Source: Chloroflexota bacterium (GTDB lineage Bacteria; Chloroflexota; Chloroflexia; Thermomicrobiales; UBA6265). From it: a stretch of DNA of 14,171 nucleotides. The stretch's first letter is position 1, and each line of letters opens with the position of its first letter. The position numbers were made by a program, and so were the translations under genes. Below are positions 6,672-13,801 of this stretch, in pieces. Under the pieces are notes generated by a model. The model did not search any database, was not told the DNA's origin, and saw only the letters and a program-made list of their open reading frames with translations. The DNA lies in assembly GCA_023424355.1 (NCBI GenBank), contig JAFAEA010000395.1:1-14171 (forward strand), in the 5' to 3' direction.

Positions 6672-7880
6672 TTGGCGCGACTACTAACCATCGACGAACT
6701 CTCAGAATCCCGGCGCAAGCAGGGTTTGCTGGCAATTCTGATCAGCACGTTCTGCAGCTGGGGTGGATTTTTCATGGTGATTCCGCTGATGGCGGTTCAC
6801 TATGTGGATCATCTCGGCTGGGCCGCCGGAACTCTCGGAATCGTGCTCGCCTTACGGCAATTCACCCAGCAAGGTTTCACCACCATCTTCGGAATTCTCG
6901 CCGACCGGGTGGGTCCGAAAATTCTCATCGCTTCCGGCATGATCATCCGCGCGCTTGGGTTTGTAGCCATGGCGTTCGCGGAGAACTTTTGGCCCGTTTT
7001 GGCCGCGGCATTGATCGTTGCAATCGGTGGTGCCATGTTCGAGGCACCGAACCAGGCGGCCGTAGCTGCCCTCACCTTTCCCGATGAACGACGACGTTTT
7101 TACGCCCGCATCGGTATGGTGGGTGGTGTGGGTACCACAGTTGGGACTCAACTTGGCGCACTCCTCATCGACTACGATTTCTCACTCGTTTGCCTCGGAG
7201 GCGCGGCCGCGTTCTTCTTCGTGTTTCTCGCCATGATGATTTTGATGCCGCCAGTGGCGGTGTCGGTGGATGAAGGTGTCGCCTCGGAAGGAATTCGGGG
7301 CGTGCTTCGCGACAAAACATTCGTCAGCTACATTGCCATCATCGCTGGCTACTGGTTTGCCTGGACCCAATTCGGCCTCACCATCACGCTGGCGGCGGTG
7401 GCGATTTCCGGCACGGATCGCGCCGTCAGCTGGATCTATCTGGTAAATGCGCTGGTGACCATCGCGCTCGGCTATGTGCTACCGAGGCTCCTCGAGCGTT
7501 GGCTTACGTCGCTGCAAATGCAGATTGCGGGTGTTATCACTATCGGTCTGGGATTGCTTCTGATCGGGCTCGCTAGCGACCTCGCCGGCGTGCTGTTTGC
7601 CGCTGCCGTGTTTGCGATTGGTGCCGTGATGACACGGCCCGGACAGGAAACGATTCTCGCTAACCTGGCGAGGCCGAGCGCCCGCGGGACCTATTTCGGA
7701 TTCGCGGCGCTCGCCCTCGCCTTTGGTGGTGGTCTTGGAAACTATCTCGGCGGTGTGATCTACGATCTTGGAGGCGATGGCACCTCGGCCATGCCATGGA
7801 TCGTGTTCGCCAGCATCGCTTTCGGTACCGCGATGCTGCTCTGGATCAATCGAGAGAGGTTTAGTGCAGTACGTGCCTAG
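6672..7880 (+). CDS. Major facilitator superfamily transporter, drug-efflux-like
   Basis: A 402-residue, about 12-helix membrane transporter, usual for the superfamily. The signature motif between helices 2 and 3 is clear: GILADRVGPK (74-83). Helix 5 contains F-E-A-P-N-Q-A-A-V-A-A-L (123-134), like the motif of multidrug-type MFS exporters (MdtH/YttB-like). The second half starts after a hydrophilic loop at about residues 195-215. The start is TTG at 6672, the most upstream initiation codon in frame; there is no good Shine-Dalgarno sequence and an inverted repeat abuts it, so expression may be low or conditional. The last four bases overlap the end of the convergent gene. Export of a small molecule is likely; the substrate is unknown. 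Confidence 0.93.
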   Translation: MARLLTIDELSESRRKQGLLAILISTFCSWGGFFMVIPLMAVHYVDHLGWAAGTLGIVLALRQFTQQGFTTIFGILADRVGPKILIASGMIIRALGFVAMAFAENFWPVLAAALIVAIGGAMFEAPNQAAVAALTFPDERRRFYARIGMVGGVGTTVGTQLGALLIDYDFSLVCLGGAAAFFFVFLAMMILMPPVAVSVDEGVASEGIRGVLRDKTFVSYIAIIAGYWFAWTQFGLTITLAAVAISGTDRAVSWIYLVNALVTIALGYVLPRLLERWLTSLQMQIAGVITIGLGLLLIGLASDLAGVLFAAAVFAIGAVMTRPGQETILANLARPSARGTYFGFAALALAFGGGLGNYLGGVIYDLGGDGTSAMPWIVFASIAFGTAMLLWINRERFSAVRA

Positions 7881-8428
7881 CGTCGACCGAGAATCTTGCG
7901 GGCAATGAATCCGCCAGCAATGGCGGCTCCCAGCATCACCATCGGCACGACGGCCGCTGTTGGTGGCGGATCGGTGCGAATGCTGGATTCCATGCCTAGC
8001 GCATTTCGACCTACGGCCTTCAACACCGCGGTGCCGATGTGGAGAGGCAAGTAGAGTGCCGGAATCATCTTGGCCCAGAAAATTGGGGCCCGCTTCGCGA
8101 TCACACCAGCCGCAATTCCTGCCGGTACGAACCCGATGGTGGCCAGCACGATATCCGATGGCTTCACCACAAATGCGACTGCTGCGGTCAGCGCCGTGAT
8201 GCCGACCCACTGCAGGCCGGTTGCATTACGCTTGCGACCTTCGAGAATGAACAACGCAGATGATGCAAACCAGGTTATGCCTGCGACACCGTTGAGTGCT
8301 TTGGCCAATTGCCCATCGGCCACGATGGATGCCCCCACGATGACTGTGGCGACGGCGAGAGTGCCGGTCGCCAGGCGTTCCTGAGGGGTTTCGCCGAGGA
8401 TGCTGGTTAGCGCGCTTTCTGGTTTCAT
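7877..8428 (-). CDS. Unrecognised multi-pass membrane protein
   Basis: A 183-residue protein that I cannot assign to a family. It has five or six hydrophobic stretches, near residues 19-38, 46-63, 72-88, 93-111, perhaps 119-136, and 157-176. The N-terminus is polar and cytoplasmic-looking (M-K-P-E-S-A-L ... E-T-P-Q-E-R-L), and the last residues are basic (ARKILGRR). A Shine-Dalgarno AGGA lies six bases before the ATG. It starts 12 bases after hemW and ends the operon. A gene is supported by the good ribosome site, tight spacing and membrane-protein composition. No enzyme or transport motif is visible. Confidence 0.8.
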   Translation of the reverse strand: MKPESALTSILGETPQERLATGTLAVATVIVGASIVADGQLAKALNGVAGITWFASSALFILEGRKRNATGLQWVGITALTAAVAFVVKPSDIVLATIGFVPAGIAAGVIAKRAPIFWAKMIPALYLPLHIGTAVLKAVGRNALGMESSIRTDPPPTAAVVPMVMLGAAIAGGFIARKILGRR

Positions 8429-8440
8429 GGTGTTCCTGTT

Positions 8441-9613
8441 CTAAAGAAATTCTGTAACTACACTATTGGCCAGCATCATGCCGCGTTGCGTGAGCCGCAC
8501 ACCCTGGCCGGTGGATTCCATCAGCCCGAGCCCGGTCATACGGGCGATGGGCTCGCCAAAATGCTCTTCGAGTCCGATTCCGTGGCGATGTGCGAACGCG
8601 GCTGCATTCACGCCGTCGTTGAGCATGCGCAGGCCGAGCATCATCGTTTCGCCGCGCGCGGTGGCTTCGTCCAGAATCTCGGTATTGGATTGCGGCAGCG
8701 TTCCTGCCTGAAGATCGTTGATGTAGCGCTCTGGCAAGAGCTGATTCATCACGCGATTGCCGTTCATGGTGCCGAATGCGCCAGCGCCAATGCCGAGATA
8801 ATCGCCATGCTGCCAGTAGATCGCATTGTGGCGCGAATGACCATCTGCATCGCGGCACCAGTTCGCGATCTCGTAATGGTTCCAGCCGGCAGCATCCAGC
8901 ATGGAGATCGCATCTTCATAGAGATCGGCGGTTGCATCGTCATCTGGAATCTGGAGGATTCCGCGAGCGGCGGCATCGGCATACGGTGTGCCGGGTTCGA
9001 TGATGAGGCTGTAGAGACTGAGATGATCCGGACCGGCATCGCCAAGATCGATCAGACTTTGCAGATCACGCTGCCAGCTTTCCCGGGTTTGACCCGGCCA
9101 GCCAAAGATGAAATCGAGGCTGACGCGATCGAATCCGGCCTCATGCGCATCCGCCAGCGACGTCAGCACATCGTTGGCTTCGTGCTGACGTCCCAGCGTG
9201 CGGAGTCCGCGGCGATCGAGCGTTTGGGCACCGATGCTCAGGCGATTGATGCCCGCGGTTCGGTAGCCCTGCAGGTGCTCGAGACTGAGCGCATTCGGAT
9301 TCGCTTCCATGGTGATTTCGGCATCGGGCAACACCGTGAGTTCACTACTCACGGCCTCGAGGATGCGACCGATCTCTTCCGGAGAAAGCAGGCTGGGTGT
9401 GCCTCCACCGAGGTAGATGGTGGCAACCTGCCGACCATTCGCCTCCCCTGCTCGCAACTGAATCTCTTGTTCCACCGCATCGACATATGCGGGAATCAGA
9501 TTGTTCTTGCCGGCATAGGTTGTGAAATCGCAATACGGGCAAATGTGGGCACAAAATGGAACGTGAATATACACGCCGATTGCGGCATCGGCGGCGACCG
9601 GTGCGAGGATCAT
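8441..9613 (-). CDS. hemW: Radical SAM heme chaperone HemW
   Basis: A 390-residue cytosolic radical-SAM protein of the HemN/HemW group. The iron-sulfur motif is C21-x3-C25-x2-C28 followed by D-F, so it lacks the fourth nearby cysteine of true coproporphyrinogen dehydrogenase HemN; this points to HemW. Other family blocks: IYLGGGTPSLLSP (66-78), M-E-A-N-P-N (102-107), INRLSIGAQTLD (122-133) and SLDFIFGWPGQT (165-176). HemW of Lactococcus and E. coli binds heme and delivers it to respiratory enzymes rather than oxidising coproporphyrinogen. The frame is open to 9874, but the extension is shadow of the upstream gene. The ATG at 9613 shares an ATGA overlap with the stop of that gene, so translation is coupled. 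Older databases often name such proteins oxygen-independent coproporphyrinogen III oxidase. Confidence 0.94.
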   Translation of the reverse strand: MILAPVAADAAIGVYIHVPFCAHICPYCDFTTYAGKNNLIPAYVDAVEQEIQLRAGEANGRQVATIYLGGGTPSLLSPEEIGRILEAVSSELTVLPDAEITMEANPNALSLEHLQGYRTAGINRLSIGAQTLDRRGLRTLGRQHEANDVLTSLADAHEAGFDRVSLDFIFGWPGQTRESWQRDLQSLIDLGDAGPDHLSLYSLIIEPGTPYADAAARGILQIPDDDATADLYEDAISMLDAAGWNHYEIANWCRDADGHSRHNAIYWQHGDYLGIGAGAFGTMNGNRVMNQLLPERYINDLQAGTLPQSNTEILDEATARGETMMLGLRMLNDGVNAAAFAHRHGIGLEEHFGEPIARMTGLGLMESTGQGVRLTQRGMMLANSVVTEFL

Positions 9614-10287
9614 GCTTCGGACTTCTTCTTTCCCTGGTCTTTCAGCACTTCGTCCATCTCCAGGCCAGTCAGTTTGCTCAGCGTGGACATGATGTAGAAG
9701 ATGGATGCGGTGAGAGCAATAAAAACCGGAATGGTGATCACCGGAAAACTGAGCGCAGTCATGCGGCCAATTTGCTCGGTGTACTGCTGAGTTCCGCCAT
9801 CGGCGGTGACAACGACTTTGGCGAGGATGAAGTTGAGACCGGCGCTCAGCAGGAAAGTTCCCGCCAGCATCCATGTGGCGACGGATGTGCGGCGCTCGTA
9901 ATCATCCATCTTGCCGCGCTCTTCGAGGATCGGATAGACACGGTCCTTGTCGACAATCGCGTCCAGAAAGATTCGGGCAAGGGGCTTGCCGATCCATCCG
10001 GAAATCAGGATTGCCAGCGCAAGAATCGCGGGGATCATGGCTTCCTTCACCGCAATCCATTCAGCCGGGAGTTCCAGAAGACCGATACCACCGCTGATGG
10101 CGATGGATACGAGTCCCAAAACTGGTACCCACCCAACCTTGCGGGTTTTGACCATTTCGTAGATGCCATAGAGAAACGGAAATGCAAGCGCCAGCAGCAA
10201 AGCGTTCACGGCGCCGAGCTTATCGTCGCCGGCAAACCGGGTCATGATAACGGTGGGAATAACGATATTGATGACAAGGCTAATCAT
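9610..10287 (-). CDS. VC0807-type integral membrane protein
   Basis: A 225-residue membrane protein resembling the VC0807 family, which is similar to intracellular septation protein A. The opening (M-I-S-L-V-I-N-I-V-I-P-T), the F-P-F-L-Y-G-I-Y-E-M-V-K-T-R-K-V block and the later V-K-E-A-M-I-P helix are the features that suggest this. About six hydrophobic segments are present, with a polar stretch (D-Y-E-R-R-T) in the second half and a lysine-rich tail. Molecular function is unknown. The frame extends to 10407, across the folC start, but that part is proline-rich and hydrophilic, so the ATG at 10287 in front of the first hydrophobic segment is preferred, although it has no clear Shine-Dalgarno sequence. 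It is the first gene of the operon with hemW. Confidence 0.82.
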   Translation of the reverse strand: MISLVINIVIPTVIMTRFAGDDKLGAVNALLLALAFPFLYGIYEMVKTRKVGWVPVLGLVSIAISGGIGLLELPAEWIAVKEAMIPAILALAILISGWIGKPLARIFLDAIVDKDRVYPILEERGKMDDYERRTSVATWMLAGTFLLSAGLNFILAKVVVTADGGTQQYTEQIGRMTALSFPVITIPVFIALTASIFYIMSTLSKLTGLEMDEVLKDQGKKKSEA

Positions 10288-10356
10288 GCAGGTTGAGTCT
10301 CGCGGTGTTTCAGCAGCTTGCAGCGATACGAATAAAGGTGGAACATTCGGCTGAAT

Positions 10357-10373
10357 ACCCGGATGTGCCGGGT
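10357..10373. repeat. Short inverted repeat in the folC divergent region
   Basis: ACCCGG, five bases, CCGGGT. It lies in the 113-base gap between the divergent starts at 10287 and 10401, which must contain promoters for both directions. I could not place a convincing -35/-10 pair. The repeat is short and may be chance. Confidence 0.25.
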
Positions 10374-10400
10374 GCGCACGCGTGACCATACGAGGGTCGC

Positions 10401-11816
10401 ATGACACACGTTTATCAACGATACCACGCAGCCGCAGCCAGTATGGATGCGCTGATTGATATGACTCCTACCCCGACCGATTCCTCGCGGGAGGCGGTTA
10501 CTGCTCGCGCGGCGATGCGCATGCAGCGGCTGCGGGAATTTCTTGGCCGTATCGGCGATCCGCACATAGGCCGGCCAATCGTCCATGTGGGCGGAACCTC
10601 GGGCAAGGGCAGTACTAGCACGGTGATCACCAGTATTCTCACCGCAGCCGGTTATCGAACGGGACTGCACACATCGCCCTATCTACAAACACCTGCCGAG
10701 AAGCTTCAGGTTGGAGGTCGATTGATCTCGCCGGATGCCTACGCCGATCTGGTTGATGAATTCATGCGGGCGCATGATGCTTGGCTGGCGGATGGCAAGG
10801 ATCCCCTCACCTATGGCGAGGCGTTCAATGTGCTGATGTGGATGTACTTCCGCGCTGAAGATGTTGATATCTGTGTGGTCGAGGTCGGCGCCGGTGGTCG
10901 GTTCGATCTCACCAACATCCTCGAGCCAACCCTGAGCGTGATTACCTCGGTGGGGATCGACCACACCGCTACACTCGGTAAAACAATCGCCGACATTGCC
11001 TGGCACAAGGCCGGCATCATCAAGCCGGGTAAGTCCGCAGTGAGCGGTGTGCCCAACCTCGAGGCGCAGGCGATTATTCGGGAGGAGGCCGAAACTGTAG
11101 GCGCTCCCCTCCTCCAGGTGGATCTGGACGTGATGATTCGCGATATCCAGATCGATGCCAATGGAACACACTGGATCGAGGAGCCCGGAGATATTCAGCA
11201 TTCGATGCGGATGGCTGGATCATTCCAGGCGCGTAACGGTCAGCTCGCCGTCGTCGCCGCCCGATCGCTACGAGATCTGGGATTTTCGATCAGCGACGAA
11301 GCCATCGCCGAAGGGCTGCTGAAGGCGCGAATCCCCGGTCGGGCCGAGATAGTGAAGGATGTAGTGCCGGTTGTTCTGGATGGCGCTCACAATGCGGAAA
11401 AGGTGGCGGCCTTTGCGCAGGATGTGCCCCAACTCGCACCGATTGCAGATGGTGGCAAGCGTATCGTTGTCGCCGGGTTGCTGGAAGCCAAGCAGGGCGA
11501 CGAGATGATTCCTTCGCTGATTCCGGTGACGGATGTGCTCATTGCCACCAGTCCAAAGGTGCTGGCGAAAGATGCAATGGTGACCTCGGAGATTGAACAG
11601 TTCGCCCGCAATGCGGGTTTTGACGGTGAGGTGATTCTGGAGCCAGAGCCGTTGGCGGCCATTCAGCGCGCTATCGAACTCGCCGAAGCCGGTGATGCGG
11701 TTGTGGTGACCGGATCGCTCTATCTGGTGGGGAATATTCGCGAGCGCTGGTTCCCGGAGGCCGCGATTCTGGAAGCGCAATCGTGCTGGCCGAGCGCGGT
11801 GACGCACGGGGTGTAG
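10401..11816 (+). CDS. folC: Folylpolyglutamate synthase / dihydrofolate synthase
   Basis: A Mur-ligase-type ATP-dependent enzyme that adds glutamate to dihydropteroate and/or reduced folates in the cytosol. It has 471 residues, slightly longer than the usual 420-450 because of an N-terminal extension. Motifs in order: P-loop HVGGTSGKGST (62-72), TSPYLQTPAEKLQVGGR (91-107), the E-V-G-A-G-G-R-F-D-L-T-N block (161-172), GIDHTATLG (185-193), KAGIIKPG (203-210) and, in the C-terminal domain, V-V-L-D-G-A-H-N. The E-V-G-x-G-G-R block differs slightly from the common GLGGRLDATN. Whether it has both activities cannot be told from the sequence. The ATG at 10401 has GAGGG six bases upstream. It is a single-gene unit: divergent from the hemW operon and closed by a terminator at 11825. 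Confidence 0.95.
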   Translation: MTHVYQRYHAAAASMDALIDMTPTPTDSSREAVTARAAMRMQRLREFLGRIGDPHIGRPIVHVGGTSGKGSTSTVITSILTAAGYRTGLHTSPYLQTPAEKLQVGGRLISPDAYADLVDEFMRAHDAWLADGKDPLTYGEAFNVLMWMYFRAEDVDICVVEVGAGGRFDLTNILEPTLSVITSVGIDHTATLGKTIADIAWHKAGIIKPGKSAVSGVPNLEAQAIIREEAETVGAPLLQVDLDVMIRDIQIDANGTHWIEEPGDIQHSMRMAGSFQARNGQLAVVAARSLRDLGFSISDEAIAEGLLKARIPGRAEIVKDVVPVVLDGAHNAEKVAAFAQDVPQLAPIADGGKRIVVAGLLEAKQGDEMIPSLIPVTDVLIATSPKVLAKDAMVTSEIEQFARNAGFDGEVILEPEPLAAIQRAIELAEAGDAVVVTGSLYLVGNIRERWFPEAAILEAQSCWPSAVTHGV

Positions 11817-11824
11817 AGCAATGC

Positions 11825-11852
11825 GAAACGGGCGCCATGTGGCGCCCGTTTC
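11825..11852. terminator. Bidirectional intrinsic terminator between folC and the 64-residue gene
   Basis: GAAACGGGCGCC (11825-11836), loop ATGT, GGCGCCCGTTTC (11841-11852): a perfect 12-bp GC-rich stem starting eight bases after the folC stop. TTTT follows at 11857-11860 on the plus strand. It also lies about 30 bases beyond the end of the convergent small membrane protein gene, so it can serve both. Confidence 0.88.
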
Positions 11853-11881
11853 CGTGTTTTCATCAGTTTGCCCTGGAGGAA

Positions 11882-12076
11882 CTAGTCCTCAGCCAGGCGG
11901 CTGTGCATGATCAGGCCGATTACAAGTGCAATCAGACCCAGGATCATTCCCCACACACCAAAGGTGAGCTCCCAACCTGGTTCGTGACGCACGGAATGCG
12001 CAATGCCATACACAGTGAAGGCAACACCCATGAGTGTTGCACCGGCGGCCGTGAGAATACGGCTAACTTCCAGCAT
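11882..12076 (-). CDS. Small two-helix membrane protein, unrecognised
   Basis: A 64-residue protein with two predicted membrane helices (about 6-26 and 39-58) joined by a short polar loop containing H-S-V-R-H-E-P-G-W-E, and ending in an acidic tail (SRLAED). No family is recognised. It is considered real because GGGAG stands eight bases before the ATG, the stop is followed by a strong terminator, and the composition is that of a membrane protein. It is monocistronic: 221 bases separate it from the next gene upstream, and a terminator lies in that gap. Confidence 0.75.
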   Translation of the reverse strand: MLEVSRILTAAGATLMGVAFTVYGIAHSVRHEPGWELTFGVWGMILGLIALVIGLIMHSRLAED

Positions 12077-12126
12077 GATTCGTCTCCCTCGGCCCTAATG
12101 GTTCACTTGCAACCGGGACCAGCTGC

Positions 12127-12144
12127 CCGGCAATCAATTGCCGG
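12127..12144. promoter_or_regulatory. Palindrome upstream of the small membrane protein gene
   Basis: CCGGCAAT, CA, ATTGCCGG: perfect 8-bp arms around two bases, 51 bases before the ATG at 12076. With a two-base centre it fits an operator better than an RNA hairpin. The regulator is unknown. Confidence 0.45.
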
Positions 12145-12230
12145 AACACCCCACATCGTTATCGTTACCTTACCCTATTCCCCGGTGAATCCGCCAGTGC
12201 TGAAATGTGTAACACCGCGCTTTATGCCAG

Positions 12231-12264
12231 AAAATCCTGGGGCGGATTTCCGCCCCAGGATTTT
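12231..12264 (-). terminator. Strong intrinsic terminator of the two-domain exported protein gene
   Basis: AAAATCCTGGGGCGGA (12231-12246), two bases, and the exact complementary arm (12249-12264). The stem is GC-rich inside and has A4/T4 ends, so it works as an intrinsic terminator on either strand. It begins 33 bases after the stop at 12298 and insulates that gene from the small membrane protein gene. Confidence 0.88.
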
Positions 12265-12297
12265 CACGGTTTACTGATTGGTTCGAACCAGCAGGTG

Positions 12298-13260
12298 CTA
12301 GACGGTGAATACCACCAGAGCACCATCCTCGAACTGGCGACCGCCGGAGGCGTTCATCACCGAGGAGAAGCCAACGTAGGTGCCGGCTTCAGCTTCGAGC
12401 TCGATGTAGCCGTAGCTACCAGCGCTCAGTACGCCCATACCACCGGCAACGGTAGCGCCGGATTCTTCACCGGCGAGCCAGCTGGAGGCCAGATCGGCGG
12501 CAGCGGCTTCGTCGATGGCATCCGCGCTGTGCAGCACAACGAAATTGGCTGGCATGGAGGCATCGTTGCGAACACCGATGACGTTGTAGCCAGCGGCCGG
12601 AGCGGAATCGGCATTGATAGCGCCATCCGCAACGCTCACAGTGAAGCCGGAGCTGAAGCCTTCCGGAGCCACCTCGCCACCTTCTGGTGTGGCTACTGGA
12701 TCAGCGCCAGCGGTAGCAGCTGCTTCGGCATCAAGTACCGAGATGGTGGTGACGGACTGGGTGGAGGTAGCGAGATCGCTGTAGGCAATCCACTTACCGG
12801 CATCCAGGTTCAGGAGAACGCTACCGGTTTCACCTACAGGAACGTAGGTACCACCGGCGAACACTGCATCGCCCAACCATGCCGGAACTTCGCTCAGGGA
12901 GCCGGAGGTGAACTGGAAGAGGAAGGAGGTGAAATCACCCACGCCTACTTCTTCTGGCAAGCGCACCAGGTTGAATGCAGCACCAGCTTCGCTGGCATTT
13001 TCGACATTGAATACGTACCAGCCAGGCTGATTGGCATCACCAACGTACATTGCGTAGGAGTTGGCGTTAGCTACCACGTCCACCTGATTGGCGGTTTCGA
13101 GATCAGCAAGAGTGGCCATGGCAACCGGGCTGGCTTCCATGTCGCCATCAACTTCTGGGGTGGCATCCTGCGCGGACACGAGGTACGCGAGGCTAGATGT
13201 AGCGGCGGCGCCCAGGGCAATACCGCCCAGGGTGCGTCGATTCATACGCGAGTTGATCAT
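12298..13260 (-). CDS. Exported protein with two similar beta-rich domains
   Basis: A 320-residue protein of unknown function, secreted or surface-held. The N-terminus is a Tat-like leader: M-N-R-R-T-L-G-G (6-13), a hydrophobic run, then LVSAQDATP (27-35) with probable cleavage near Ala30. There is no lipobox cysteine or membrane anchor at the C-terminus. The mature part has two related halves, about 60-176 and 204-320, joined by an Ala/Gly/Pro-rich linker. Shared landmarks are G-W-Y-V-F-N-V-E-N-A-S (80-90) with G-Y-N-V-I-G-V-R-N-D-A-S (224-235), and AGGTYVPVG...AGKWIAYSD with AGGMGVLSA...AGTYVGFSS. The spacing suggests a cupredoxin-like beta sandwich, but no copper ligand set is evident. The ATG at 13260 follows AAAGGAG at nine bases. 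A single-gene unit ending in a strong terminator. Confidence 0.88.
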   Translation of the reverse strand: MINSRMNRRTLGGIALGAAATSSLAYLVSAQDATPEVDGDMEASPVAMATLADLETANQVDVVANANSYAMYVGDANQPGWYVFNVENASEAGAAFNLVRLPEEVGVGDFTSFLFQFTSGSLSEVPAWLGDAVFAGGTYVPVGETGSVLLNLDAGKWIAYSDLATSTQSVTTISVLDAEAAATAGADPVATPEGGEVAPEGFSSGFTVSVADGAINADSAPAAGYNVIGVRNDASMPANFVVLHSADAIDEAAAADLASSWLAGEESGATVAGGMGVLSAGSYGYIELEAEAGTYVGFSSVMNASGGRQFEDGALVVFTV

Positions 13261-13419
13261 TCCGATTCACTCCTTTGTGTTGGTACCCAGCAGTACCGTG
13301 CCTCTGCCGAGTTGATTGACACAGCGGATTCGAATCCCCCCAAATTGAAATGAGGAGCAAGACCCCGCTGTCTCGGCTCTCGCAAATACTATACCAATAC
13401 ATGCGAATTACTGTAGACA

Positions 13420-13425
13420 TATATT
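13420..13425 (+). promoter_or_regulatory. Possible -10 element upstream of the DUF2007-type gene
   Basis: TATATT, about 60 bases before the ATG at 13486, in the most AT-rich part of the 225-base divergent gap (13261-13485). No good -35 box at normal spacing was found. Apart from this and the palindrome at 13445, I see nothing in the gap. Confidence 0.3.
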
Positions 13426-13444
13426 CTGAGGACAGAGTTTCACG

Positions 13445-13460
13445 GTCCACCCGGGTGGAC
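13445..13460. promoter_or_regulatory. Perfect 16-bp palindrome in the leader of the DUF2007-type gene
   Basis: GTCCACCCGGGTGGAC is its own reverse complement with no spacer, 25 bases before the ATG at 13486 and just downstream of the TATATT element. The position suits an operator that blocks transcription or a leader hairpin. The binding protein is unknown. Confidence 0.5.
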
Positions 13461-13485
13461 TTCGCCAGAACCGGGAGAAATACAG

Positions 13486-13782
13486 ATGGAACGAAACGAC
13501 GATATCGTGCTGTTGACGACCGCAGGATCGGAAGTTGAAGCAGGGATGTTGAACGAGGAGCTTCGTGCGGCGGGCATCCGCACGTTGGTGCGTCCGGGAG
13601 GTCCTGGCGCTGGTGCATGGGCATCGGCGGCGACGTTCGATCATCAAGTCTTTGTGCGCGCCGATGAACTTGAGCTGGCACAAAAGGTGCTTAACCTCGG
13701 ATTAGATGATGGTGCTCCCCTACCCCGCGCGCGAACAGCAGCGCCAAGGGTTAATCGGGTGCGAGTGCCGGGCAGCGAATAG
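13486..13782 (+). CDS. DUF2007-type putative signal-transducing protein
   Basis: A 98-residue soluble protein. Residues 6-70 fit the small alpha-beta domain of DUF2007: a strand (I-V-L-L-T-T-A), helix S-E-V-E-A-G-M-L-N-E-E-L-R-A-A-G-I (15-31), a glycine-rich loop (36-46) and V-F-V-R-A-D-E-L-E-L-A-Q-K-V-L (55-69). The domain is annotated as signal-transducing in databases without a firmly known role; it looks like a ligand- or protein-binding module. The tail (78-98) is Arg/Pro-rich and probably disordered. GGGAG stands about eight bases before the ATG. The YihY-type gene begins 19 bases downstream, so the two probably form one operon. Confidence 0.82.
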   Translation: MERNDDIVLLTTAGSEVEAGMLNEELRAAGIRTLVRPGGPGAGAWASAATFDHQVFVRADELELAQKVLNLGLDDGAPLPRARTAAPRVNRVRVPGSE

Positions 13783-13801
13783 TAACTTCGGGGAGGAATG
13801 C

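Noticed and set aside
8486..9697. 403-codon open frame opposite hemW
   Set aside because: Antisense shadow; HemW motifs on the other strand explain the open frame.
9614..9874. N-terminal extension of the hemW frame
   Set aside because: This stretch is out-of-frame shadow of the VC0807-type gene and is unlike any HemW N-terminus; the ATGA overlap gives a natural start at 9613.
13322..13340. GATTCGAATCC-like stretch resembling a tRNA T-arm
   Set aside because: The flanking bases do not form the 5-bp T-stem, and no acceptor stem, anticodon arm or D-arm can be drawn around it.
12205..13353. 382-codon open frame opposite the two-domain exported protein
   Set aside because: It would begin before the terminator hairpin, read through it and continue antisense through a gene with a leader peptide, ribosome site and terminator. 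Its glycine richness mirrors the Ala/Gly/Thr codons of the real gene.
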